Shown piece after piece: positions 25,662 to 34,086 of a stretch of DNA of 64,000 bases (position 1 is its first letter; every line of letters begins with the position of its first letter). This DNA comes from Streptomyces sp. RKND-216 (GTDB lineage: Bacteria; Actinomycetota; Actinomycetes; Streptomycetales; Streptomycetaceae), in NCBI RefSeq assembly GCF_004795255.1, contig NZ_SSBQ01000002.1:1097001-1161000 (forward strand), written 5' to 3'. The notes below the pieces were generated by a model. It saw only the letters and a program-made list of their open reading frames with translations, did not search any database and was not told the origin of the DNA. Position numbers and translations under genes: made by a program.

Positions 25662-26453
25662 TCAGCGGTCGCGGATCATCAGCGCGGCGCGCTTGTCGGG
25701 CAGGTCGACCTCGGCGGAGAAGCGGAAGCCCGCGCCGAGGAAGGCGGCCACGGAGGGCACGTTGCGGAGGTCGGGTTCGGCGAGGACCCGCCGGCAGCAC
25801 GGCCGGTGCGCCAGGACCAGGTCTCCGACGGCCCGCAGGAGGGTGGTTCCCAGGCCGCGGCCGCGGTCGGTGACGCCGCCGACGAGGAGGTGGACGCCGG
25901 TGTCGTGGGGACGGGCGGGATAGTGGCGCGCGAGGGGGTCCAGGTCAGCGCGGTAGACCTCCCAATAGCTCATCGGAACGCCGTCGAGGACGCCCAGGCA
26001 GGGGATGCTGCGGCCGTCGCCGTCGAGTTGGGCCCGCAGGTGCGAGGCGGTCGCCCCGACGGGCCCGGCGAGGTCCCAGAACGCAGCCACTGCCGGATCG
26101 TTCATCCATGCGGCGATCAGCGGCAGGTCGCGCTCGAGCCGGACCGGGACCAGCTGGAAGGTGCCCGCGGCGGTGTGCGCGGCCGCCCAGCGCGGGAGGT
26201 CGTCGAGCAGGTCTGGCCCACCGAGCCGGCCGCGCGCGCCGAAGGGCTCCGCCCGGGTGCCGGCCGGGGCCGGGTAGTGGCTTCCGGAGCCCGGCACCCC
26301 CGCGGGTGGCGCCCCGGCACCTGCATCGCGCTCGGCGACCAGCGCGGCCAGCCCTCCGGACAGGTCGACGTCCACGGTGTCGGCCTCCGGGTCCGCGACC
26401 TGGTCGCAGCCGGAGTCCGCTGCCCGCGGCGGATGCGGAGCCGGAAGTTCCAT
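25662..26453 (-). CDS. GNAT acyltransferase of the siderophore cassette (IucB/AlcB-like)
   Basis: 263 residues. After about 95 variable residues comes TFQLVPVRLERDLPLIAAWM, then NDPAVAAFWDLAGPVGATAS, PCLGVLDGVPMSYWEVYRAD, HDTGVHLLVGGVTDRGRGLG (acyl-CoA binding loop) and VPSVAAFLGAGFRFSAEVDL, the pattern of N6-hydroxylysine/hydroxycadaverine acyltransferases. It would transfer an acyl group from CoA to the siderophore amine or hydroxylamine. The ATG at 26453 has GAGGAA upstream. It sits between the two synthetase genes, with gaps of 32 and 40 bases, so one transcript is likely. The acyl donor cannot be read from sequence. Confidence 0.85.
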   Translation of the reverse strand: MELPAPHPPRAADSGCDQVADPEADTVDVDLSGGLAALVAERDAGAGAPPAGVPGSGSHYPAPAGTRAEPFGARGRLGGPDLLDDLPRWAAAHTAAGTFQLVPVRLERDLPLIAAWMNDPAVAAFWDLAGPVGATASHLRAQLDGDGRSIPCLGVLDGVPMSYWEVYRADLDPLARHYPARPHDTGVHLLVGGVTDRGRGLGTTLLRAVGDLVLAHRPCCRRVLAEPDLRNVPSVAAFLGAGFRFSAEVDLPDKRAALMIRDR

Positions 26454-26485
26454 GGGTTCCTCGGGGGTGCGGGGCCGGCCGGCGC

Positions 26486-28438
26486 TCAGAGGGCGAGCGG
26501 GTTGGCGACGGTGACGTAGACGGACTGCGTGTCCACCGGCCCGACCAGTTCGTCCATACCGTGCAGGCGGGTGAGGAGGTTGGCCTTGCAGCCCAGGGTG
26601 GGCGTGCCGAGCAGCAGTGCGGGCAGGGGGGACACCGGGCCGCCTCCGGAGGCGGAGGTCTCGCCCTGGAGGAACTGCCGGAACGCGGCGAGCAGCAGCG
26701 GTTCTCCCGCCAGGCCCTGGGAGCCGAAGGCGCCGATGAGGCCGAGTACGTTGTTGATGCCGAGGTAGTACGCGAAGCGCTCGTCGGTGACGTCGTCGGC
26801 CACGAAGGAGTCGCTCGCCACCCCGGCGCCCGGAAGCCGCCGCTGGATCTCCTCGCGCCGGGAGGCGCGGAAGTAGTAGCCCTGGTTGTCGCGGTAGCGG
26901 CCGCCGCACGGCCAGCCGTCCTTGTCCAGCAGCACCAGGGTGTTCTGCTGGTGGGCCTCCAGGGCGATGCCGGCATGGGCATCGAGCCACAGCACGGGCC
27001 GCACCACCCGTTCCAGATAGCGCAGGAACCACTCGGCGGCGACCGCCGCCACCGGCCGGTCGGTCCGCGCGGCGAGGCCCTCGACGACGTCGGCGAGCCG
27101 CGAACGCAGCCGGTCGCCCGGCAGGCCGGGCCAGGGCCGCGGGGAGGTGAGTGCGGCGATGCACACGGCGTCGTCGTGCGGGCCGAACGGATTGTGCCGG
27201 ATGACGGTGTCCAGACCGGGCACGGGACGCCCGGCAGGGTCGTCGACACCGAGCCAGGCCGGGTCGCGGACGATGTCGAAGTCCGGGTGGGCCTTGCGCC
27301 AGCGGGCGGCCAGCCCGGTGCGCAGCAGGCGGTGGATCTCCACCCCGCGCAACGCCTCCTTGCGGAGATTCTCCCGCCGGGAGTTGGTGATGCGCAGGCC
27401 CAGCGAGAGCTTGAGCATGGCGTCCGCTCCGGGCCGGTGGACCGTGCGGACGGAGGAGGTGGGGAACCAGGGCTCGCCGGCGGCGCCGAGGTCGCGCAGA
27501 AGCCCGGCATCCAGCAGGCGGGCCGCCTCGGGCCGGTACCGCAGCTCCCGGGCCTGCCAGGGGTGCAGTGGCAGCAGCGCGCACCCCTCCGGCAGCGCGG
27601 CCGCCACGTCCTCACCGGCGAGGAGTTCGACGAGCCGGGAGGCGGGCACGGGTGCGGCGCCGACGCGGTCCGGGTCGCCCGGCCCTTCCTGGTACCAGGC
27701 CGAGTCGGAAGCGAGCACGGAGGCGTCGACGGCCATCCAGTGCAGCGGGAAGGAGCCCCGCAGCTCGGGGGAATAGGCCTGCGCCTCGGAGTCGGACAGG
27801 CCTTCGCGGCTCTTCGGCGTGGGGTGTACGGGGTGGCCCAGGACGAGGGACTGTTCGGCCTCGAGGAAGAGGTCGCCGTCCGCGGCCGGTCCCGGCTCGG
27901 CACGGCGGCCGGCGAGGAACTCCGTGCTGCGCCGCACCGAGTCCGCGACCCGGGCGACCAGCGCCGCGCTCTCCCCGGTGGGAACGACCGTGCGGCCGCC
28001 GGCGCGGTGCGCGCCCTCGCGGCCGAGGAGCGCGGCCAGGAGTACGGCGTCGACCGGTTCGGCGTCCGCCGGCACGCTCTCCAGACGGGCGGGCCCGAAG
28101 CGGTGCCACCCGGTCGCCGACCAGTGCAGCACGGGCACGCGCAGGGCGGTTCCGGTGGCCTCCAGGGCGATCCGGAGCGTACGGTCGGCGGGTTCCGGAA
28201 GGTCGTTCTCCCGGACCCAGCACCGCAGCAGGCTCTCCGCCCCGGCGGCGTCGGCGACGGCGGCCGGGTCGGGCTGTTCCAGCGGGTCGGACGTCGCACG
28301 GACGTCCCCATCGCGCACGTCGTCGGCGAACCGATGCGGCTGACGCGGTACTTCGGGCCGGTCGAGCCCGGCGATCCGCACACCGCCGGCAGGGCCGCCC
28401 TCGGCCGTCGTCGGCTCAGGTCCGGAGCTCGCGTTCAC
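26486..28438 (-). CDS. NIS siderophore synthetase (second IucA/IucC protein)
   Basis: 650 residues from the GTG at 28438 (GGGAGA upstream). Distinct from the first synthetase. Family blocks: VLGHPVHPTPKSREGLSDSE, AYSPELRGSFPLHWMAVDAS, LLPLHPWQARELRYRPEAAR, PTSSVRTVHRPGADAMLKLS, LRITNSRRENLRKEALRGVE, and IALEAHQQNTLVLLDKDGWP, where His-x-Gln-Asn replaces the His-Gly-Glu-Asn of the other. The C-terminus has the FhuF/IucA-type NNVLGLIGAFGSQGLAGEPL. The first 60 residues are variable. Having two different synthetases suggests two successive condensations on a central carboxylate. First gene of the cassette; no DmdR/IdeR iron box is visible in the 270 bases upstream. Confidence 0.92.
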   Translation of the reverse strand: MNASSGPEPTTAEGGPAGGVRIAGLDRPEVPRQPHRFADDVRDGDVRATSDPLEQPDPAAVADAAGAESLLRCWVRENDLPEPADRTLRIALEATGTALRVPVLHWSATGWHRFGPARLESVPADAEPVDAVLLAALLGREGAHRAGGRTVVPTGESAALVARVADSVRRSTEFLAGRRAEPGPAADGDLFLEAEQSLVLGHPVHPTPKSREGLSDSEAQAYSPELRGSFPLHWMAVDASVLASDSAWYQEGPGDPDRVGAAPVPASRLVELLAGEDVAAALPEGCALLPLHPWQARELRYRPEAARLLDAGLLRDLGAAGEPWFPTSSVRTVHRPGADAMLKLSLGLRITNSRRENLRKEALRGVEIHRLLRTGLAARWRKAHPDFDIVRDPAWLGVDDPAGRPVPGLDTVIRHNPFGPHDDAVCIAALTSPRPWPGLPGDRLRSRLADVVEGLAARTDRPVAAVAAEWFLRYLERVVRPVLWLDAHAGIALEAHQQNTLVLLDKDGWPCGGRYRDNQGYYFRASRREEIQRRLPGAGVASDSFVADDVTDERFAYYLGINNVLGLIGAFGSQGLAGEPLLLAAFRQFLQGETSASGGGPVSPLPALLLGTPTLGCKANLLTRLHGMDELVGPVDTQSVYVTVANPLAL

Positions 28439-28707
28439 TGGTGTCTCCCGTGCTGTCGCTTCGGCCCGCGCGCGAGCCACTGGTCCCCTGACTTTCAACG
28501 ACCGAGAGGGCGTCGGATCACGGCCGGGGACGAGATCGCCCACCGGCCGGCGGAACGGCCGCGCCTCGTGCGGAACCGGGGACCCTGCGTCCACCGTCCC
28601 CCCGTTGGCCGGGCATAGTGGGGGCCGCCCCGCTCCGGCGAGGGCCGTGACCCGTCAGTGACGGCGCGTCACGCGACAGCGAAGCGATTTTCAGGGGGAG
28701 TTCAGGC

Positions 28708-29895
28708 ATGTCATCCACGGGTAGTCCGGCACGCCGCCAGCGGCGCGTGCTCGCGGGTGCGGCGGCTGCCGCCGCACTGGCGCTGACTGCGACCGCCTGC
28801 GGCCCGGAGGAGGCTCCGGTCGATCCGAAGCCCAGCGCGACCGCGGAGCAGCCCGGCCAGGACCTGCGCGAGGAACTGGGGCTGCCGGACAAGCTGCCCG
28901 AGGACCTGCCGGCCGCGTTGCAGGACCTGGACAAGTGGCGCAACGGGGCCTGGAAGAACTGGGACCGGGAGGACTGGCTGCGCGAGGCGCGGGAGTTCAT
29001 CAATCCGATCATCGAGGACTACTGGGACCCGGACCGGATGAAGGACGCCGAGGAGAGCGAACGGGACGTCGACGACTCCGAGATCGACGAGGGCGTCACC
29101 GACCCGGAGCCCGCCGCGGTCGAGGCCGAGGAGGTGCCGCTGCCGTACACGGAGAACGCTCCGCCTGTCGGCAAGGTGCTGATGGAGACCCCGCAGGGCC
29201 CGATGGTCTGCTCGGGCACCGTGGTGAAGGACCCGGCGAACCCCGGCAAGTCCAACCTGGTGGCGACCGCGGGCCACTGTGTGCACGCCGGTGAGAAGGG
29301 CGGCTGGTTCCGCAACGTGGTCTTCGTGCCGCACTACAACAACGGCGGCCTGGCACCCGCCGAGCTGGGCAAGGGGGCCCCGGACCAGGTCTCCCCGCAC
29401 GGCATCTGGTGGGCCAAGCACGCCCGCACCACCACGCACTGGATCGAGAGCGGCGCCAGCACCGGCGGCGCCGGCGCGCCCCAGGACTTCGCCATGCTGA
29501 AGGTGCAGCCGGAGAACAAAAGCGCCAACGGCGGCAAGAGCCTGGAGGAGACCGTCGGCGGCGCCGTGGAGATCGACTTCGGCACACCCGGCGTGCAGAG
29601 CATCGAGAGCCTGACGGCGAACGGCTACCCGGCCGCCCCGCCGTTCAGCGGCGAGCGCATGTTCCGCTGCACGGACGGGCCGGGCCGGCTCACCCTGGAC
29701 CCGTCACAGCCCACGATGTACCGGATCGGCTGCACCATGACCGGCGGTTCGTCGGGCGGCGGCTGGCTGAGCGCGGACGGCGGGCGCCTGCTGTCGGTGA
29801 CCTCGATCGGGCCGCTCACCCACGACTGGCTGGCGGGCCCCCGCCTGGGCGACGAGGCCGAAGGGGTGTTCGACGCGGTCAGTTCGCTGAGCTGA
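28708..29895 (+). CDS. Lipoprotein trypsin-like serine protease
   Basis: 395 residues. The N-terminus (SPARRQRRVLAGAAAAAALA followed by LTATAC) is a lipoprotein signal with Cys31 as the anchoring residue. An acidic, proline-rich stalk of about 110 residues follows (DKLPEDLPAALQDLDKWRNG, RDVDDSEIDEGVTDPEPAAV). The protease domain has TAGHC (His190), PQDFAML (Asp260) and MTGGSSGGGW, in which the nucleophile is Ser349 and the usual GDSGG is GSSGG. Expected on the outer membrane face. A strong GGGGGAG precedes the ATG. It is divergent from the siderophore cassette and convergent with hflX. Substrate unknown. Confidence 0.88.
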   Translation: MSSTGSPARRQRRVLAGAAAAAALALTATACGPEEAPVDPKPSATAEQPGQDLREELGLPDKLPEDLPAALQDLDKWRNGAWKNWDREDWLREAREFINPIIEDYWDPDRMKDAEESERDVDDSEIDEGVTDPEPAAVEAEEVPLPYTENAPPVGKVLMETPQGPMVCSGTVVKDPANPGKSNLVATAGHCVHAGEKGGWFRNVVFVPHYNNGGLAPAELGKGAPDQVSPHGIWWAKHARTTTHWIESGASTGGAGAPQDFAMLKVQPENKSANGGKSLEETVGGAVEIDFGTPGVQSIESLTANGYPAAPPFSGERMFRCTDGPGRLTLDPSQPTMYRIGCTMTGGSSGGGWLSADGGRLLSVTSIGPLTHDWLAGPRLGDEAEGVFDAVSSLS

Positions 29896-29925
29896 CGGGA
29901 AGCGCTGCGGCTCACGCAGCGTGTG

Positions 29926-29968
29926 GGCCCGGTTCCAGGAGGCGAAACCAGCCTCCCGGAACCGGGCC
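29926..29968. terminator. Bidirectional hairpin between protease and hflX
   Basis: 11-bp outer stem, 29926-29936 against 29958-29968 (GGCCCGGTTCC/GGAACCGGGCC), one mismatch, then a 6-bp inner stem (GGAGGC/GCCTCC) and a 7-base loop. It lies between two convergent genes, 31 bases after the protease stop and 32 before the hflX stop. Confidence 0.85.
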
Positions 29969-30000
29969 TTCAGCGTGGGTGCGGCACCCGGGCGGGTGCG

Positions 30001-31497
30001 TCAGGCCTGGCCGGCCGGCTCGAACACGCGGAGTTCGGCGGCCAGTTCCTCGTGCACCCGCACCTTGAGCAGCGTGCCCTCCTCGGTGTGCGCTTCGGAG
30101 AGCACCTCGCCCTCGGCGTAGGCGCGGGCGACGAGAGCGCCGTGCGTGTACGGCACCAGTACCTCCAGCTCGACCGACGGGCGCGGCAACTCCTCGTCGA
30201 TCAGGGCCAGCAGCCGGTCGACGCCCTGTCCGGTGCGCGCGGACACCACCAGGGCGCGCCTCTCCTGGCGAAGCAGGCGCTGGAGGACGAGCGGGTCCGC
30301 CGCGTCCGCCTTGTTGACCACGACGATCTCGGGCACCTCGGTGGCGCCGACGTCGCGGATCACCTCGCGGACCGAGGCGAGCTGCTCCTCCGGAGCGGGG
30401 TGCGAGCCGTCCACCACGTGCAGGACGAGGTCCGAGTCGGCGACCTCCTCCATGGTGGAGCGGAACGCCTCGACCAGGTGGTGCGGCAGGTGGCGCACGA
30501 ACCCGACGGTGTCCGCCAGGGTGTACAGCCGCCCGCTGGGCGTCTCGGCCCGCCGTACCGTCGGGTCGAGGGTCGCGAACAGCGCGTTCTCCACCAGCAC
30601 GCCCGCGCCGGTGAGGCGGTTGAGCAGGGAGGACTTGCCGGCGTTGGTGTATCCGGCGATCGCGACCGAGGGCACCTTGTGCCGTCGGCGGTCCTGCCGC
30701 TGGATGTCGCGGCTGGTCTTCATCTCCGCGATCTCCCGGCGCGCCTTCGCCATCTTCTCGCGGATGCGCCGCCGGTCGGTCTCGATCTTGGTCTCACCGG
30801 GACCACGGGTGGCCATGCCGCCGCCGGCCGAGCCGGAACCGCCACCACCCATCTGCCGGGACAGCGACTGGCCCCAGCCGCGCAGCCTCGGCAGCATGTA
30901 CTGCATCTGGGCCAGCGCCACCTGCGCCTTGCCCTCCCGGGACTTGGCGTGCTGGGCGAAGATGTCCAGGATCACCGCGGTCCGGTCGACCACCTTGACC
31001 TTGACGACGTCCTCGAGGTGAATGAGCTGGCCGGGGCTGAGTTCACCGTCGCACACGACGGTGTCGGCGCCGGAGGCGATCACGATGTCGCGCAGCTCCT
31101 CGGCCTTGCCGGAGCCGATGTACGTGGCCGGGTCGGGCTTGTCGCGCCGCTGGACGACGCCGTCGAGGACCTCGGCACCGGCGGTCTCGGCGAGGGCTGC
31201 CAGCTCCGCGAGGGAGTTGTCCGCGTCCTGCGCGGTGCCGGAGGTCCACACGCCGACGAGCACCACGCGCTCCAGGCGGAGCTGCCGGTACTCGACCTCG
31301 GTGACGTCCTCCAGCTCGGTGGAGAGGCCGGCGACCCGGCGCAGTGCTGCACGGTCGGAGCGGTCGTACTGCTCCCCGTCACGTGCGGCGTCCACGCCGT
31401 CACCCCAGGCGACGTCCTCCTCCATCAGGGCGTCGGCGCGGCGGTTCGACTCGGCGAGGCGCTGGCCGGGTTCAGGAAGGGAGGAAGAGGGGGTCAT
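30001..31497 (-). CDS. hflX: Ribosome-associated GTPase HflX
   Basis: GTPase that binds the 50S subunit and splits or rescues stalled ribosomes under stress. 498 residues. N-terminal domain: ERVVLVGVWTSGT, ELAALAETAGAEVLDGVVQR and DPATYIGSGKAEELRDIV. A glycine-rich loop (QMGGGGSGSAGGGMATRGPG) precedes the helical ETKIETDRRRIREKM segment. G domain: GYTNAGKSSLLN (G1, about residue 280), FATLDPTVRR (G2), LADTVGFVRHLP (G3), VVNKAD (G4) and VVSARTG (G5). AAGGA precedes the ATG at 31497. It is separate from rshA by 235 bases with a weak hairpin. Confidence 0.95.
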   Translation of the reverse strand: MTPSSSLPEPGQRLAESNRRADALMEEDVAWGDGVDAARDGEQYDRSDRAALRRVAGLSTELEDVTEVEYRQLRLERVVLVGVWTSGTAQDADNSLAELAALAETAGAEVLDGVVQRRDKPDPATYIGSGKAEELRDIVIASGADTVVCDGELSPGQLIHLEDVVKVKVVDRTAVILDIFAQHAKSREGKAQVALAQMQYMLPRLRGWGQSLSRQMGGGGSGSAGGGMATRGPGETKIETDRRRIREKMAKARREIAEMKTSRDIQRQDRRRHKVPSVAIAGYTNAGKSSLLNRLTGAGVLVENALFATLDPTVRRAETPSGRLYTLADTVGFVRHLPHHLVEAFRSTMEEVADSDLVLHVVDGSHPAPEEQLASVREVIRDVGATEVPEIVVVNKADAADPLVLQRLLRQERRALVVSARTGQGVDRLLALIDEELPRPSVELEVLVPYTHGALVARAYAEGEVLSEAHTEEGTLLKVRVHEELAAELRVFEPAGQA

Positions 31498-31662
31498 TGG
31501 ATCCTTACGTCGAGGCGAGTGGGCCGGCGGACGGTGTGTCCGCTCCGCCGTTCTGTTCGGAGGAACGCCCGCGATGCCGGGATGATTCCCCGGAAACCGG
31601 GTGACCGGCCGTCGCTGTCGATAGTGACACGCCGCCGTCCCCGCGTCACCAGGATTACCGCG

Positions 31663-31689
31663 GCCCGGTCGCATGCCGGACGACCGGGC
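31663..31689 (-). terminator. Possible hairpin terminator after rshA
   Basis: 9-bp stem, 31663-31671 (GCCCGGTCG) against 31681-31689, with a 9-base loop, about 45 bases beyond the rshA stop. Weaker than the other stems in the window. Confidence 0.5.
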
Positions 31690-31733
31690 GGCGGAGCGGC
31701 GGAGCAGCAGCGCTGCGGCAGCTCGGCGTGCGG

Positions 31734-33854
31734 TCAGCCCGCTGGGAGCCGGTGGACCGCCCGGGACACGTCGTAGACGCCCGCCACCCGCCGCATGGCA
31801 CGCATCAGCGCGGGCAGCCCCGCGGCGTCGGGGAGCTGGAGCGTGTAGGTGTGACGTACACGCTGCTCGCACGGCGGCTCGACGGCGGCGGAGATCACCG
31901 CGGCGCCCTGGGCGGCGATGGTCTCGGTGAGATCGGCGAGCAGTTGGGGACGGCCGAAGGCCTCCGCCAGAAGAGTGACGCGGCAGCCGGCGGTGCGCTT
32001 GTCCCAGCGGACGGCGACGGGGCGGCGCCCGGCAGCGGCCATCCGCACCACCGTCTGGCAGCTGTCGCGGTGCACGGTGACGGCTCCGCCCCGGACAGGG
32101 AAGCCGGTGACGGCGTCGGGCGGGACGGGCGTGCAGCAGCGTGCGAGGCGTACCGGGGTCTCCGGGTGGCCGGTGACGACGCTGGGGCCTTCGGCGGCGG
32201 GCCCGCCCCGGCGGCGGGGACGGTCGGGGCGGCCGGGGGCCTCGGGTGTGCCCGGGGAGACGGACCGCGGCGGGGCGGGCGGCTCCACGGGATGCCCGGC
32301 GAGCCACTGGCGGATGGCGATGCGTGCGGCGGGCGTGCGGGCGTGGGTGAGCCACTCGCGAGCCGGGGCGTGCGCGCCGGGTGTGTGCGGGGGCGCGAGG
32401 AAGAGCTGCACGGTGTCGCCGTCCCGGAGGGCCGTGCTCAGCGCGGCGAGACGACCGTTGACCCGTGCGCCGATGCAGCGGTGGGCGGCCTCGCCGTGCA
32501 GGACGTAGGCGGCGTCCACGCAGCTCGCGCCGGCGGGCAGGGGCAGTGCGGGGGTGCCGCCCGCGGCGTCCCCGGCCGGGTAGACGGTGATCTCACGGTC
32601 CTCGGCAAGCTCGTCCCGCAACTCGGTCCAGAAGGTGTCCGGGTCGGCGGCCTGGCTCTGCCAGGCCAGCAGGCGGGACAGCCAGCCGGGACGGGTGGGG
32701 TCGGCACGTTCCGCGTCGACGCACTCCGCCGCCACGGCGTCGGCCGTTGTGTCGGCGGCGGCCGCGGCGCGGTGCGGGTCGCCGAGGGCGATGACGCCCG
32801 CTTCGGCGACGCGGTGCATGCGGTGCGTGCGCACCAGCACCTCGGCGACCCTGCCGTCGGCGTCGGCGAACGCCGTGTGCAGCGACTGGTAGAGGTTGAA
32901 CTTGGGCGCGGCGATGAAGTCCTTGAACTCCGACATCACCGGGACGAAGCAGGTGTGCAGTTCGCCGAGTGCCGCGTAGCAGTCGGCGTCCCCCTCGACC
33001 AGCAGCAGCAGCCGCCCGAAGTCGCTCGGCCCGAGCGTGCCCCGCTTGTGGTGCAGCCGGTGCACGGAGAGCAGGTGCCGCGGCCGGATCAGCACCTGCG
33101 CCTCGACGGAGGCCGCCCGCAGCACCTCGCGGACCGAGGCGGCGACGGCGGTCAGCGGGTCGGGCCGTGCGGTGTGCTCCCGCACCAGGTGCTGTGCGCG
33201 GCGGTGGTCCTCGGGGTGGAGCACGGCGAAGACCAGGTCCTCGAGCTCCCGCTTCAGCGCCTGCACGCCGAGCCGTTCGGCCAGCGGGATGAGCACGTCG
33301 CCGGTGACGCGGGCGATCCGGGCCTGCTTCTCCGGCCGCATCACGCCGAGGGTGCGCATGTTGTGCAGCCGGTCGGCGAGCTTGATGGACATCACGCGGA
33401 CGTCGCTGCCGGTGGCGACGAGCATCTTGCGGAACGTCTCGGGCTCGGCGGCGGCGCCGTAGTCGACCTTCTCCAGTTTGGTGACGCCGTCGACCAGGTG
33501 GGCGACCTCGTCGCCGAAGCCGTCCCGCACCTGGTCCAGCGTCACCTCGGTGTCCTCGACGGTGTCGTGCAGCAGGGAAGCCGTAAGCGTCGTGGTCTCG
33601 GCGCCGAGTTGAGCGAGGATCAGCGTCACGGCAAGCGGGTGCGTGATGTACGGGTCGCCGCTCTTGCGGGTCTGACCGCGGTGCGAGGACTCGGCGAGGA
33701 CGTAGGCGCGGCGGAGTGCGTCCAGGTCGGCGCGGGGATGGTGGGCGCGGTGCACCTGCGCGACGTGCTCGATCGCGTCCGGCAGCGTGCCGCGGGTGGC
33801 AGACCTCAGGAGCGCGGCACGGCTGAGCTTCCGTAGGTTTCGCACCGCGTCCAT
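31734..33854 (-). CDS. rshA: RelA/SpoT homologue RshA ((p)ppGpp hydrolase, synthetase motifs altered)
   Basis: 706-residue long RSH protein: HD hydrolase, synthetase, TGS and ACT regions. The hydrolase looks complete: GQTRKSGDPYITHP (His72), LLHDTVEDTE (HD at 96-97, ED at 100-101) and KLADRLHNMR (Asp161). In the synthetase domain key positions differ: the usual GRPKHxxSIYxKM reads IRPRHLLSVHRLHHK, so both nucleotide-binding lysines are replaced (one by Arg, one by Leu), and DLxAxRV reads DFGRLLLLV. Tyr322 of NLYQSLH and Glu339 of EVLVRT remain. TGS is near residue 405 (ITVYPAGD) and an ACT-like region is at the C-terminus. Likely mainly a (p)ppGpp hydrolase (inference). The ATG at 33854 fits GGAGGTG upstream. 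S. coelicolor has RshA (SCO5794) in this position. Confidence 0.9.
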   Translation of the reverse strand: MDAVRNLRKLSRAALLRSATRGTLPDAIEHVAQVHRAHHPRADLDALRRAYVLAESSHRGQTRKSGDPYITHPLAVTLILAQLGAETTTLTASLLHDTVEDTEVTLDQVRDGFGDEVAHLVDGVTKLEKVDYGAAAEPETFRKMLVATGSDVRVMSIKLADRLHNMRTLGVMRPEKQARIARVTGDVLIPLAERLGVQALKRELEDLVFAVLHPEDHRRAQHLVREHTARPDPLTAVAASVREVLRAASVEAQVLIRPRHLLSVHRLHHKRGTLGPSDFGRLLLLVEGDADCYAALGELHTCFVPVMSEFKDFIAAPKFNLYQSLHTAFADADGRVAEVLVRTHRMHRVAEAGVIALGDPHRAAAAADTTADAVAAECVDAERADPTRPGWLSRLLAWQSQAADPDTFWTELRDELAEDREITVYPAGDAAGGTPALPLPAGASCVDAAYVLHGEAAHRCIGARVNGRLAALSTALRDGDTVQLFLAPPHTPGAHAPAREWLTHARTPAARIAIRQWLAGHPVEPPAPPRSVSPGTPEAPGRPDRPRRRGGPAAEGPSVVTGHPETPVRLARCCTPVPPDAVTGFPVRGGAVTVHRDSCQTVVRMAAAGRRPVAVRWDKRTAGCRVTLLAEAFGRPQLLADLTETIAAQGAAVISAAVEPPCEQRVRHTYTLQLPDAAGLPALMRAMRRVAGVYDVSRAVHRLPAG

Positions 33855-34086
33855 GGGCACCTCCCGCTCGTGAACCCCGGTTTCGTCCCGGGGTCCGACT
33901 CTACCGAGCCCATCACGTGCTGCTCACCGCCTCCCGGCGGCAGTGAGAGGGATCACCCGGTCGAGCGACGTTTGTGCGGAAGTGAACGGGGGACACGGCT
34001 GACGGAGCGACACCCGGTAGTGCAGCGGTGAGGGGTGACAGGGATTCAGGCAGTGGGACGGGACTCCAGCCCGGAGTGACGGAGCT

